52,487 bases of DNA from Gammaproteobacteria bacterium (GTDB lineage: Bacteria > Pseudomonadota > Gammaproteobacteria > SZUA-152). The position numbers and the translations under genes are program-made. The DNA lies in the NCBI GenBank assembly GCA_029882975.1, contig JAOUJW010000036.1:1-52487 (forward strand), in the 5' to 3' direction. Below the pieces are notes generated by a model that had not been told where the DNA came from, searched no databases, and saw nothing but the letters and a program-made list of their open reading frames with translations. Below, piece by piece: positions 30,266 through 40,734 of the stretch; within the stretch, counting starts at the first letter, position 1, and each line of letters opens with the position of its first letter.

Positions 30266-33196
30266 TTAAGGAATAATAACTGAGCCGTCTTGCGGCGGTA
30301 GAATGTAACAGTCGATTCTACCGCTGTTATTGGAGGAACCGGACATCCAGTACGCCGGTGAGAAAGTCACATCGTTCGCATAGTTATATATTCTAAAGTA
30401 GATCTGAGAACCTACCGCGAATACTGGGTCACGTTCTGACGTGGACGCTATAGTCTGAATATCAAAGGCAGCATTACTCGAAGCGTTATCAGACAGTGAT
30501 GTTGTAATATCGCCCAGCAACTGGTTTGGACCTGGAAGAACCGTTGTACGCCAAACCTCGACTTTCGATATCCGACTCAAGCTGCCAGAAAACTCTCCAG
30601 TAACACGACAGGTTGTCGTATTAACGTAAGTAAATGTGAAATCTGCAATACCAGGCGCTGGGTTAGATATCACAAAAGGTACAATTAACTCTGTCGTCAA
30701 ACCGGACGTGTCGGTTGCCACTGCACGTAGCGTGTGATCACCATCATCGTACGATGTTGTAAATATGGTGGATATTGGATCAGTGAAATTAATAATGGTG
30801 TCGTGTAGGTTACCATCAATAAATAATGCCAAAGACTCGACGCCTAATGAATCCGACACAGTAGGTATCAAATCAAACAACTCTGAAATAGATTGCCCAG
30901 ACGTCAAATTCAAACTCAGTTCGGGCGGTGTTGTATCAGAGATAAACGAAACCTCTGCCACGGTCTCAAAGCCCATGGAGTCAACCGCAACGACTTTGGC
31001 CAAGTGAGGGCCGTCTGTTAACGGCTGGACATTCACCAATGCGGTCGGAAGCACCGTGTCATCAACCATATACGTAGTGGAAACAATAGGTGTGGTGTCT
31101 GTGATATCAGCAGCTATCAACAGATCCAGTGTATGAATCGAATCGACAACCGGGTTCGTGATGTTCACTGCGGGTCGAGTGGTATCAACTGTGATACTCA
31201 CTGCCGCACTATCCTGATGGCCTGCGAAATCTGTTGCAGCCACGGAAATGGAATGCACACCATCTGTCACTCCACCTAATGCAATAGTATTCGATGACTG
31301 TAATTCTCCATCGACAAAATACTCCGTAGTTTCAACACCAATTGCATCGGTAATTGTCGCCAGTATGTCGAAATCCGCTGAGTGATAACTGTTAGCCTCC
31401 GGAGAGTCAATAACGACCGTGGGTGGATTATTATCGATGCTAATATCCAACGAATGCACCGTATTATTACCCGCCGAGTCGGTCGCGCTCAAAGCCAAAG
31501 TAGCTGCCGAATCGCTTTCCGCCGTTGTATTGAAATTATACGGTGGCAATGGTGAACTGAAATCCGTATACGTGTTTAGCGCTGAACCATTGAGTAATAG
31601 CTGAACTCGATTTAGCTGCATATTGTCGAAGACATCTAACTGGATAGAGGCCTGGCCGCTTAAATAGGCACCGTTTGCCACATTCGGGATACTAGCGGTC
31701 GGGTTGGTATTATCGACCGTGTAATTGACCGCGCTTGGCGTGTCAAAACCAACGCCATTAGTAGCCAATACCCGGAAATTATGCACACCATCAGTGAATG
31801 CACTGCTGTTCACCTCAAATAATGGTGAAGTCGCACTGGTCGCGGTCGAATGTAGGGAATCATCAACATACAACGATGTATTGTTAATGCCCAACGGGTC
31901 GTTGACATCGGCAGTGAGATTGAAAGTGCCGCGCACATAGGCACCGTCAACAGGATTAATGTTCGAAATCGTTGTTCGACGATTAGCGAACGTCACATTA
32001 ATATCGACAGTAAATTCACCATTAAACGCATTCGTAGCAACGATAGACAACGTATGACCACCATCTTGATACGAAGTGGTGTCTAATGTATGCGACACAG
32101 GATCGCCGTTGGTGAACACCTGTAAGTCATTGTTGTCGATTTGCAGTACGACGCTATTGAGGCCAAATACATCGGATACGTCCGCACTGAACACAACCGC
32201 ATCACCTGATAGCACCTGGTCTGCGTTAATGGAAATATTCGTAATCGTTGGTTCTGTTGTATTAAGAGCGACCGGAGGTGTCCCGCCAAACATAGTGTCA
32301 CCAGAATTGTTCCAGGCTTGCCCAATATTAAACAAGTCTGAGGAATCCAGTCCGGTCAAATTGCGAGTAGAGTTAGCAATAGTAAACATATTTTCCACAA
32401 GAACATGTCGGTATGTTTCTGTAGTCATCGAGATCGAACCCATATTTAACATACCGGATTCGGCTTGTCCGTTCAAAACACCATCATACCTAATGTCTTC
32501 ATACGCTTTTTGTGCAAAAAGAATGCTATTGAAAAAATCATGAGGACTAGGCTCAGAGTTCATTTCGCTTATATACATGGTATATTGCGAGATTGATGCT
32601 GTTGCAAAACCGTAAAGGTGTCCAGGAGTGGTGAACGGCGTAGCATTCTGTATTGCAGTAATATCAATCGGTGTAGTTCTCAGAATATCTAACTCTAGTA
32701 AAGTACCAGCCCTAGTATTAGCTCTGTTAATCGCTTCTTCTACGCCCATACCAGTACTAATCAGATATTCTGCTAAACCACGTGCTATATTTGTAAAATA
32801 TGTAATACTACTGGTGATTGGTTCGCCAGCGTACATCTGAACCACACATAATTCATCATTTTGACCCAAAAATACATTAGCATCTGATGCTTCTTCAATG
32901 TAATGAGCACCACTATTCCCGTCTGTACCACTAATACAAATCATAATAGGACCGTTAGGCGATTGCACATCTAGACTATACAATCCTGCCTGATCCGTAG
33001 TACCAGATCCTATAAGGTCCCCACGAATACCACCATCAAACGCATAAACAGAAACCTCTCCATCAAGTATCAGACCATCAAAAGCTGTACCGGATAGCGT
33101 TACAACAGGTCTCTCTGGTGACACATTACCATCCCCACCACTATCGCAACCGGCGATTAATAGAATGACTGCACTAAGAAAAACTAACCATTTCAT
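30266..33196 (-). CDS. Large Ig-like-repeat lipoprotein, 976 aa
   Basis: The start at 33196 has a ggggga ribosome-binding site; MKWLVFLSAVILLIAGC carries a lipobox. A unique N-terminal domain is followed by several Big-like repeats of about 85-95 residues, visible as recurring DNTNPTASIPNVANGAYLSG, DNNPPTVVIDSPEANSYHSA and DTTRPAVNITNPVVDSIHTL. Large Big lipoproteins on IncHI plasmids are surface-exposed and affect conjugation. It is paralogous to the neighbouring 853-aa protein and belongs to the transfer operon. Confidence 0.85.
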   Translation of the reverse strand: MKWLVFLSAVILLIAGCDSGGDGNVSPERPVVTLSGTAFDGLILDGEVSVYAFDGGIRGDLIGSGTTDQAGLYSLDVQSPNGPIMICISGTDGNSGAHYIEEASDANVFLGQNDELCVVQMYAGEPITSSITYFTNIARGLAEYLISTGMGVEEAINRANTRAGTLLELDILRTTPIDITAIQNATPFTTPGHLYGFATASISQYTMYISEMNSEPSPHDFFNSILFAQKAYEDIRYDGVLNGQAESGMLNMGSISMTTETYRHVLVENMFTIANSTRNLTGLDSSDLFNIGQAWNNSGDTMFGGTPPVALNTTEPTITNISINADQVLSGDAVVFSADVSDVFGLNSVVLQIDNNDLQVFTNGDPVSHTLDTTSYQDGGHTLSIVATNAFNGEFTVDINVTFANRRTTISNINPVDGAYVRGTFNLTADVNDPLGINNTSLYVDDSLHSTATSATSPLFEVNSSAFTDGVHNFRVLATNGVGFDTPSAVNYTVDNTNPTASIPNVANGAYLSGQASIQLDVFDNMQLNRVQLLLNGSALNTYTDFSSPLPPYNFNTTAESDSAATLALSATDSAGNNTVHSLDISIDNNPPTVVIDSPEANSYHSADFDILATITDAIGVETTEYFVDGELQSSNTIALGGVTDGVHSISVAATDFAGHQDSAAVSITVDTTRPAVNITNPVVDSIHTLDLLIAADITDTTPIVSTTYMVDDTVLPTALVNVQPLTDGPHLAKVVAVDSMGFETVAEVSFISDTTPPELSLNLTSGQSISELFDLIPTVSDSLGVESLALFIDGNLHDTIINFTDPISTIFTTSYDDGDHTLRAVATDTSGLTTELIVPFVISNPAPGIADFTFTYVNTTTCRVTGEFSGSLSRISKVEVWRTTVLPGPNQLLGDITTSLSDNASSNAAFDIQTIASTSERDPVFAVGSQIYFRIYNYANDVTFSPAYWMSGSSNNSGRIDCYILPPQDGSVIIP

Positions 33197-33260
33197 TGTT
33201 ATTCCCCCACTATTATTGAAATCATCATCCATGAATCAAATCCTTTTACGTATATTGAAA

Positions 33261-35822
33261 TCAGTTACTAATCGTTACATTCACATCTGCGGAATTGACT
33301 AAATCCGAGTTATCCCATACTTTTACCGTAAATACATGTGGCCCGTTAAAAAATGAGTCGCTAGTAAAGCACATGAAAGGGATATCTTTGTTCGGCGGAT
33401 AACTCAGATGTAGATCGTCTATCAAATACTCGACTATTCGGATTCCAGCAAGATCAGAAACAGCAGCTCTAATACAAAGAGTACCGCTGATAACACTACC
33501 TTCGGTTGGCGCTGTGACTTCAACCGACGGCAAAGTATTGTCGATAAACACCGTCACCGAATCACTGTTTTGCAAACCGGAAGTATCGGTCGCTTGAACC
33601 TCGATGTTGTAATTACCATCCGCGTAATCCGTCAACACAATGTCTGGAGACGCTAAGGCCTGGCCATCAATGGTCATCGATGATGAAGCGATACCTTGTG
33701 AGTCCGAGATATCGGCGGTAATGGTAAAATTACTGGTTAAAAAGCTGGCATCCGTCGGATTAGTAATCGACACAGTAGGAAGCGTGGTATCAAATGTTAC
33801 CGCAATGCTGTCGTTACCCTCATGCCCAGCATCATCGAAGGCCTTGACCGTCACGTTATGTCCACCGTCTGCAAACAGAGACGGATCAACCGTCGCACTG
33901 GACAGTAAAGTGGTATCCACGTAGTACTCGGTAGAAACCACGCCCACGGTATCACTCGTGTTCGCAGTAACAGTGAAACCGGCAGTGGCCACGCTGTTAG
34001 TCACTGGATTAGTGATATTCACCACCGGCGGATTATTATCGATTACTACATTGGCAGATGCGATGCGGTTATTTCCCGCCAGATCATTGGCCGTAACCGC
34101 CAACACATGCTCGCCATCGGGAAACGCCGTTGTATCCAATGAATACGCCATAGGATCACTAAAAGTAGTAAAGCTTTGCTGGATTTCACCATCCAATAAA
34201 ACGCTCGCCTGGCTCAAATACGTGTCACTGACAGCAAATTGAATACTTGGCGAACCAATCAACGTATCCATATTATTAACATTGATCAATGAAGCATCAG
34301 GCAAGGTATTGTCGATGGTGTAAGTCACCTCATGGTCTGACGTAAAGTCCAGTCCATTCACTACCCGAAATCCGAATAGATACGAGCCATCAGCATTCAA
34401 CGTGCTATCAAACGGAACCGATGGGCTGGTCGTACCGATATTAGGATAGCGCACGGAATTGTTTATGATTCCATGCACGTTATTGATACCAAATGGATCG
34501 GAAACAGTCGCCGAAAAATCAAACGTCCCTCTCACATGAGTACCGTTCATGGGTAAGATGTTGGTCACGACGGTTTGTTCGTTATCAAACACCAGGTTAA
34601 TCGTCTGGTTGGTTTCATCCCCGAACTGGCTGACAGCGCGAACCACCAACGTGTGATCGCCCTCGGCGTATTGGGTGGTATCCAGGTCGTACGATAACGG
34701 TTCACCTGGCAGCAGACCATCCAGTAGCGCACCGTCCAAGCGAAACTCAACACGATCCAAACCGTAAATTGCGGTCACATCGGCACTGATTGTGGTCGTC
34801 TGAAATACCGTTTGTCCGTCTGAGACTGAGACATTGGTAATAATCGGTTCTGTACCACTAAAAGGCACTACCGGCGCACCGCCAAAGATGTCATCGGTTG
34901 CACTATTAATTCGCTCACCAAATCCCTTATAGTCAATCGCATCCAGGCCCGACACATTGCGGTCCGATGATACAAACACAAACAAATGCATGGCGATATG
35001 GTGCCGGTAAGAACTCACATCAATCGGCACCTGGCCGAAGCTCAACAAACCGGATTCACCTTGACCATTAAGCACGCCGTCGTAACGAATATCCTCAAAT
35101 GCCGTTTGTGAATAACGTAGCGAGTGGTAGTTTTGGTGAACTGGCGATTCTTGGTTTTGTTCGCTGACCGTTTGCGTGTATTGCGAAACAGCGGCCAAGG
35201 CCTGGCCGTAATATAATCCCTGGCTGTGCCGACTGGTTGCATTGGCAATATCGGTTGGATCCAAAGGTGGCGTCTCAACCGGGTTGGTGTTTATGACGCG
35301 GTAAACCGATTGTAATGAATTGGACAAAGCAATATTGGGCTGCATGCCGGTCCCGATCAAGTAAGCAGCTCGACTGTAAGCCAGGTGGGTAAAATGTGTA
35401 ATCTGTGCGGTATGAGAGGTTTCTCCGGAGGCCTCGACCATCGCGCACAGTTCGTCATTTGCGCTGACTACTACGTCTACACCGCTCGACTCTTCTGTAT
35501 AAGCAATATTGCTATTACCAGCCTCACCACTGGCGCAAACCAAAACCATCTGATCACTATCTACGTCACTCAAAGTGTAAGTACCCTGGAGATCCGAGCG
35601 CCCAGTAGCCAGCACATCTCCCCGGCTACCATTATCGAACGAATATGCGGTAACAACGGCATTACGAATGGCACCCAAATAAACGCCACCGGAAATTGTC
35701 GTTTTAACCACAGGCGGTGGATCGACGGGCGGCGGTGGTTGGTACGGTTCGTCGTTGTCGCAAGCAACCAACGCTGCTAGTACTAGCAGCCAACAACAAT
35801 ACTTAGCCTTAATAAGACTCAC
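33261..35822 (-). CDS. Large Ig-like-repeat lipoprotein, 853 aa
   Basis: The GTG start has a perfect ggaggtg ribosome-binding site inside the end of virD4 and overlaps its stop (GTGA), so translation is coupled to the coupling-protein gene. The lipobox LVAC is followed by a Pro-rich linker (PYQPPPPVDPPPVVK). Ig-like repeats with DNNPPVVNITNPVTNSVATA and DTTLPTVSITNPTDASFLTS fill the C-terminal half. The N-terminal domain is clearly related to that of the 976-aa protein (both share AFEDIRYDGVLNGQ-like stretches). A role in mating-pair contact is likely. Confidence 0.85.
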   Translation of the reverse strand: MSLIKAKYCCWLLVLAALVACDNDEPYQPPPPVDPPPVVKTTISGGVYLGAIRNAVVTAYSFDNGSRGDVLATGRSDLQGTYTLSDVDSDQMVLVCASGEAGNSNIAYTEESSGVDVVVSANDELCAMVEASGETSHTAQITHFTHLAYSRAAYLIGTGMQPNIALSNSLQSVYRVINTNPVETPPLDPTDIANATSRHSQGLYYGQALAAVSQYTQTVSEQNQESPVHQNYHSLRYSQTAFEDIRYDGVLNGQGESGLLSFGQVPIDVSSYRHHIAMHLFVFVSSDRNVSGLDAIDYKGFGERINSATDDIFGGAPVVPFSGTEPIITNVSVSDGQTVFQTTTISADVTAIYGLDRVEFRLDGALLDGLLPGEPLSYDLDTTQYAEGDHTLVVRAVSQFGDETNQTINLVFDNEQTVVTNILPMNGTHVRGTFDFSATVSDPFGINNVHGIINNSVRYPNIGTTSPSVPFDSTLNADGSYLFGFRVVNGLDFTSDHEVTYTIDNTLPDASLINVNNMDTLIGSPSIQFAVSDTYLSQASVLLDGEIQQSFTTFSDPMAYSLDTTAFPDGEHVLAVTANDLAGNNRIASANVVIDNNPPVVNITNPVTNSVATAGFTVTANTSDTVGVVSTEYYVDTTLLSSATVDPSLFADGGHNVTVKAFDDAGHEGNDSIAVTFDTTLPTVSITNPTDASFLTSNFTITADISDSQGIASSSMTIDGQALASPDIVLTDYADGNYNIEVQATDTSGLQNSDSVTVFIDNTLPSVEVTAPTEGSVISGTLCIRAAVSDLAGIRIVEYLIDDLHLSYPPNKDIPFMCFTSDSFFNGPHVFTVKVWDNSDLVNSADVNVTISN

Positions 35823-37549
35823 TGAAACACCTCCATGGCTTCTTCTATTTCCGCGTCACTGGCCTCATTGGTTGTACCAGCGTCACCGGGATACTGTTCT
35901 TCCAATCGAGTACGCCGATCAGATAACGTGCGTAAACTGACGGTCGGAATGGATACGGGATCTAATAAACGTTGTTTAAATATCCGACTTTTGTAATAAA
36001 CGATTTTGTCCGCCAACACCGGGGAACTGGCTTCTATAAACACAATCGCTTTCTTGGCTTTCAACTGCATCACTTCATGCGGCAGCATGAGCTCACGTTT
36101 GGCCAAACTGGTGGACACACTGCTATGGCCGCTGGGATACTGCCGACTTTTATTGGTCGTGCGCATGGTTTTGAACCCCAACATACCGCTGACTTCTCGT
36201 GCGGTCTCCAGGTCATTGGGTGCCGATATGTACTTAATCTTAAAATTCTGCCGAAAGCTTTTCGCAGCGGCTACACCATATTTATCATCCAACTGTGTAA
36301 TTCCTTGGATGATCGGCATAACTCGCACTTGATAGGATCGCAGGTAAGCAATACCTTTCTCAACAATGCTCAGGCGACCCAGTGAAGTGAATTCATCCAA
36401 CAACATCAGTACCGAGTGTGGTTCATTATCACCAGGCTCTTTGCGTGTCAGCAAATCAATAACCTGCTGGAAGAACATATTCAACAACGGTTCCATGCGC
36501 TCAATGTTATCGGGTGTCACACCGACGTAAACCGACATAGGGTTTGTGCGTAGCTGCGTTAAATCAAAATCACTTCGAGACGTGGCCGCATCCACCAACG
36601 GATTTTCCCATAATTCCAGCCCAGCTCGCAGTGATGAGAGAACACCGGATCGTTCTTTCTCAGATTTCTGCAGGAATCCACGGAATCCACGCAAACACGA
36701 CGAATCCAGATCGTGATCGACATCGACGATTTCTTCAATGGTGCCAACGATGTCGGTCGCTGAATTGAAGAAACGCAGAACATCACCGATACAGGTGTCA
36801 CCGGGCACTCGATCAAACTGGAGAAGCACGGTAGCGATAAACAAAGATCGAGCGCTTGGGTTCCAAATATCACCCTTATCGTTGTGGCGTGGCCATAGAA
36901 TATATGCGATTTTCTGAACGTCATTAATGCGGGTTGGACTACCCGGATCAATGACGTCCAATGGATTGTAAGAGAACGTCCTTCCCTCTGGATCGGACGG
37001 ATTAAATAAGATGCATTGTTGTCCATGTTGTTGGCGAAACCCGGACGTTTTATTAAAATTCTCGTTCTTTATATCCAGACATACGACAGATCCAGGCCAA
37101 TTCAATAAATTCGGTATAACCAGTCCGACGCCTTTACCGGAACCAGGCGGACAGTACGCAAGCACATGACCGTCGCCGTCATGGCTTAAAAAGCGCCATC
37201 GGTATTTACCCAACAAAATACCTTGCTTGGCACGAAGTCCGGCGGTTTGTATTTCGTTTTCTCGCGCAAAATGCGCATCACCGTATAAGTTTCGTTGTGA
37301 TTTAGCATGCAAGGCTGAAATAACGATAACGGCCATAGACAATAATGTGATTAGACCTGTGTTAAACAGTGGGATCTTACTGCTATCGTTACCTTCAAAA
37401 AGTACTTGTAGTATGAACCAAGGTGCTTGCTCGAACGCCTCCAGTGAATGGGTAAACCAGCCATAATAGACAACACCCCACAAATACAGATAAATCCCTA
37501 TTCCGAGAAATACCAATATCAGCCACTTTCTAACATCAGGCATAGGCAT
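35819..37549 (-). CDS. virD4: VirD4/TraG-type type IV coupling protein
   Basis: Started at MPMPDVRKWLILVFLGIG, the protein has two N-terminal transmembrane segments and a cytosolic ATPase with Walker A YCPPGSGKGVGLVIPNLLNW (about 130-150) and Walker B LMLLDEFTSLG. It docks the relaxase-DNA complex to the secretion channel. Size (about 575 aa) is typical for TraG-type proteins. It overlaps virB11 at its start and the first Ig-like lipoprotein at its end, so all are one transcription unit. Confidence 0.92.
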   Translation of the reverse strand: MPMPDVRKWLILVFLGIGIYLYLWGVVYYGWFTHSLEAFEQAPWFILQVLFEGNDSSKIPLFNTGLITLLSMAVIVISALHAKSQRNLYGDAHFARENEIQTAGLRAKQGILLGKYRWRFLSHDGDGHVLAYCPPGSGKGVGLVIPNLLNWPGSVVCLDIKNENFNKTSGFRQQHGQQCILFNPSDPEGRTFSYNPLDVIDPGSPTRINDVQKIAYILWPRHNDKGDIWNPSARSLFIATVLLQFDRVPGDTCIGDVLRFFNSATDIVGTIEEIVDVDHDLDSSCLRGFRGFLQKSEKERSGVLSSLRAGLELWENPLVDAATSRSDFDLTQLRTNPMSVYVGVTPDNIERMEPLLNMFFQQVIDLLTRKEPGDNEPHSVLMLLDEFTSLGRLSIVEKGIAYLRSYQVRVMPIIQGITQLDDKYGVAAAKSFRQNFKIKYISAPNDLETAREVSGMLGFKTMRTTNKSRQYPSGHSSVSTSLAKRELMLPHEVMQLKAKKAIVFIEASSPVLADKIVYYKSRIFKQRLLDPVSIPTVSLRTLSDRRTRLEEQYPGDAGTTNEASDAEIEEAMEVFQ

Positions 37550-38510
37550 GATATATATCCTGCACATACAGACGGTCATCTTCGCGATCCCACTGGATCA
37601 CCACGGGGATGATATTTTTTACGTACTCGATGATTTCAGCTTTACTCATGAGCATTCCCGACTGCATCACGAGCTGGGCAACCTTGTCATACGCCATATA
37701 AGGATTGTCTGCATGGACACTGGTTATGGAACCGGAATGCCCTGAATTGATCGCACTCAAATACGCTGCGGCCTCGTTGCCGCGCAGCTCACCGAGTATA
37801 ATCCGATCAGGACGTAAACGTAGTGATGCCTCAAGCAACTGCTGTGGAGTCACATTGGCCACACCCTGGTCATTGCGCGAGTACAATAAACTGGCCACAT
37901 TATCATGCTCAATAAATATCTCGGGCACGTCCTCTATTAAGACCAAACGCTCTTTAGACGGAATCAATGACAAGCAGGTGCGTAGAAAGGTCGTTTTACC
38001 CGTGCTTGTGCCGCCCGAAATGAGACAAGAGACCCGATTTTCAATAGCACATCGAATAAAGCCACTGATATTACCGGCCTTGTATAACGTACTCAGATGG
38101 CCATGTACGTCGTTTTCTTTGGCAGTGCGTTTACCCACAGAATCAAACGCACCCGCCGCTTCGTAATCTTCCAAAGTAAAGTTCAATGGTCGGTGTCGGC
38201 GCACCGCCATGACAAACGCATCCGATGGGCACGCCGGCGGTAACACGAACTGCGCCCGGCAACCGTCGGGCAACGTGGCCGACAACAACGGTGTGGATTC
38301 GTCCACGGTTTGATGAGTACTGCTGGCCACCAGGTCGGCCAGGGTGCGTAAATGTTCCGCAGAGAACTCATCGCTGTCTATTCGTTCAAACTTGCGATCC
38401 CACTCCACCCACACCTCACCCGGTCGATTCACAATGATTTCATTAACCGACTCATCCGTTAACAAATGCCGGATCGGTTCCAGATAAACATTGAGAACGT
38501 CGTGGTTCAT
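37536..38510 (-). CDS. virB11: VirB11-type ATPase
   Basis: Started at MNHDVLNVYLEPIRHLL, about 324 aa, with an N-terminal domain and a RecA-like domain: Walker A SGGTSTGKTTFLRTC (about 166-180), Asp box VLIEDVPEIFI, and RPDRIILGELRGNEAA and SGHSGSITSVHAD. It powers pilus biogenesis and substrate transfer from the inner-membrane base. Its start overlaps virB10 by ATGA. Confidence 0.93.
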   Translation of the reverse strand: MNHDVLNVYLEPIRHLLTDESVNEIIVNRPGEVWVEWDRKFERIDSDEFSAEHLRTLADLVASSTHQTVDESTPLLSATLPDGCRAQFVLPPACPSDAFVMAVRRHRPLNFTLEDYEAAGAFDSVGKRTAKENDVHGHLSTLYKAGNISGFIRCAIENRVSCLISGGTSTGKTTFLRTCLSLIPSKERLVLIEDVPEIFIEHDNVASLLYSRNDQGVANVTPQQLLEASLRLRPDRIILGELRGNEAAAYLSAINSGHSGSITSVHADNPYMAYDKVAQLVMQSGMLMSKAEIIEYVKNIIPVVIQWDREDDRLYVQDIYHAYA

Positions 38511-39871
38511 GAACCCAGCTCCGCATTCGCTAACGCAGAGTAAAAATCCATGTCGCGTGAACAAAACACCTTGATCAAACTCCCTTGGTCAATGAAGTTG
38601 GTGGGCTGTATATCCGTTCCTTGGGCTAAGTCGGCGGAGGCTTGATTCTGAAACGCCATGGCCATGCGTTCTTTGTACGACTCACTGGCGGTAGCCCCTT
38701 CACCCGGATTTAGGTTACTGACACCGGCACCAATCAAACTCAGTAAAGCGGCATTACTGAAACGGTCAATAAAATGCTTATCCATCTGTCCGGCCACACC
38801 GGCGCGGCCCAAACCGTCAATACCGGGCGAACCTAGCTCAATATCAATGCCATCCGGACGAATGGCTCGCTGCCAAATAACATATACCCGCGCTTGGCCG
38901 TTTTGCACATCGGAGTTGTAAACACCGATTAACCGAGAGCCGGGAGGTAACAATACATTGCGACCGGTTTCCGCGTAGACCGGATAACTCACTACGGCGC
39001 GGATCATACCCGGTAATGTGGTGTTGATACCGGTCTCTAAAGTCGCGGTAATTATTTTGCCTTGCGCGATTCGATAATCCGTATTGCCAGTGGGCATCGC
39101 TCGCACCGTCTGTACCGATTCACGTTTTTGTTGTTCAGCAAATTTAAGATTCGGGTTAGAAGGACCACTTTGTCCCATCATCTCCGCCATTAAACCAGGG
39201 ACAGCGCCTTGCTGTCCCGCCATTTGCTGCTGCATCATGGCCATCGCAAATTCATCTGAATATCCGTTAGATGCTGGCGCCGTACTTTTTGATGAATTCG
39301 AATCATAGATAACCGGCGATGCAGCCCAGCGCTCCAATTGTTCACGATCTTCGTTTGATTGGCCAGGTCGCATGGCGGGGTCAACACCGCCATAGGGCCG
39401 TGCTCGTCCATAGCTTGGCGGCCCTTGATAAGGACTACGGTGTCCGTTAACACCGGTATTATGCGCACCGTTGACGCCACCCGGCGCTCCGAAACCGGTC
39501 TTTACGGTGTTAAGACCAATAGCGCTCTGACTGCCCGACTGATCAATAGCATCCAGAGTATCGAGCTTACGTGGTTTTGCTGTTCGCTTAGGTTTGTTAC
39601 TTACTGACGCTTCCTCATCCACAACCGTATAAAACGGTACATGTATTTCTGAGTCCGGCGCTATCTTGGGCGTTGATTCAAAACCGGTTCCGTAGTTTTT
39701 AGCCTCCTTAACTTGTTCTGTTTTCTCTTCATCGAAAATAAACAGTAATACGATAGCGACAACAACAACGACGCCCAGTATGCCCACTGGCCTCGCAACA
39801 TTGTTTGCACTGTTGGACGTTACCGGCGAAATGGTGCGCTCTGTTAATATAGGGATGTCCTGTTCGTCCAT
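38507..39871 (-). CDS. virB10: VirB10-type core-complex protein
   Basis: Started at MDEQDIPILTERTISP, the 454-aa protein has one N-terminal transmembrane helix (GILGVVVVVAIVLLFIF), a Pro/Gly-rich periplasmic linker and the conserved C-terminal domain (IITATLETGINTTLPGMIRA; NVLLPPGSRLIGVYNS). It spans both membranes and gates the channel. It follows virB9 with a five-base gap and overlaps virB11. Confidence 0.93.
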   Translation of the reverse strand: MDEQDIPILTERTISPVTSNSANNVARPVGILGVVVVVAIVLLFIFDEEKTEQVKEAKNYGTGFESTPKIAPDSEIHVPFYTVVDEEASVSNKPKRTAKPRKLDTLDAIDQSGSQSAIGLNTVKTGFGAPGGVNGAHNTGVNGHRSPYQGPPSYGRARPYGGVDPAMRPGQSNEDREQLERWAASPVIYDSNSSKSTAPASNGYSDEFAMAMMQQQMAGQQGAVPGLMAEMMGQSGPSNPNLKFAEQQKRESVQTVRAMPTGNTDYRIAQGKIITATLETGINTTLPGMIRAVVSYPVYAETGRNVLLPPGSRLIGVYNSDVQNGQARVYVIWQRAIRPDGIDIELGSPGIDGLGRAGVAGQMDKHFIDRFSNAALLSLIGAGVSNLNPGEGATASESYKERMAMAFQNQASADLAQGTDIQPTNFIDQGSLIKVFCSRDMDFYSALANAELGS

Positions 39872-39876
39872 AGCGT

Positions 39877-40734
39877 TCACCAACCGGCCCACTGTTCTTG
39901 CCAAGGTTCGCCAGAAGCGGTGGACGTTTCTTTGCGCTTACGAGATACCGAAGGTGGTGGTCTCTGTGTAGACGCATCCAATTTGACAATTGACGTTTGT
40001 AAATTTCCATGACGCAACGAAAATCGATCACTTAATCGTTCGACCACCATGTAACCCCCTTCCATGCGAAAGTTAAGCACCTCTTCATTGCGTTGTTTAT
40101 CGACAGTAAGCACGGCGGGTAACGGCTTGTTCTTGGCAAATTTAAAATAGGTGAATGTACCATCATCGAATGCTTGAATCGGTGCGGTTTCTTGATCACC
40201 ACTAAAATGGTAATTGAAATTAAGATTCGTTGCGGAAAGGCCTTGCTTAGTATGTCTAACTTTCTGGCGTTTTTGCTGTTGGAGTAATAATTGTTGTTGC
40301 CTAGATGCTTTGGCCAACTGTTCTTCCGGGTAAGTGTATTTCACTGAATACGTAATGCGCTTATCACGAGGATTTGTTGTCTTGCGAGCAATAAGTTCAT
40401 AGTTGTAATTGCGTTTATTTGTTGCAACAAACATATTGGTCGTATTATCCGGTCTTGAAGGCTTAAGTGACAACCTATGGCCCAGCGGTTCGGCATGCCA
40501 ACCGGTCGAATCACCCACAGCGACCTTTGTTATCAATTCATCCGGGGCGTACTCGATAATGATGTTGTAATTGTAATGTCCTAGCAAATGGGTCACATCA
40601 GTGGGGTGATAGGGAACTATTTTCACACGGTGATCTGCCCCTCCCGCTATAGGATCACTGCCCGAGTAAACGGGTAAGGCCAAAGTAATGGAAACCAGTA
40701 ATAACAGGTATTTCCACGTTGTGTTGCTTATCAT
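39877..40734 (-). CDS. virB9: VirB9-type outer-membrane core protein
   Basis: A signal peptide (YLLLLVSITLALPVYSG) is followed by the N-terminal domain ADHRVKIVPYHPTDVTHLLG and the C-terminal beta-sandwich (FDDGTFTYFKFAKNKPLPAV), which binds VirB7 and the VirB10 crown. Length of 285 aa is normal. ATGA overlap with virB8. Confidence 0.92.
   Translation of the reverse strand: MISNTTWKYLLLLVSITLALPVYSGSDPIAGGADHRVKIVPYHPTDVTHLLGHYNYNIIIEYAPDELITKVAVGDSTGWHAEPLGHRLSLKPSRPDNTTNMFVATNKRNYNYELIARKTTNPRDKRITYSVKYTYPEEQLAKASRQQQLLLQQQKRQKVRHTKQGLSATNLNFNYHFSGDQETAPIQAFDDGTFTYFKFAKNKPLPAVLTVDKQRNEEVLNFRMEGGYMVVERLSDRFSLRHGNLQTSIVKLDASTQRPPPSVSRKRKETSTASGEPWQEQWAGW

Noticed and set aside
34565-35278. 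Minor frames inside the Ig-like lipoprotein gene
   Set aside because: They are other-frame shadows of the repeats and lack start signals.
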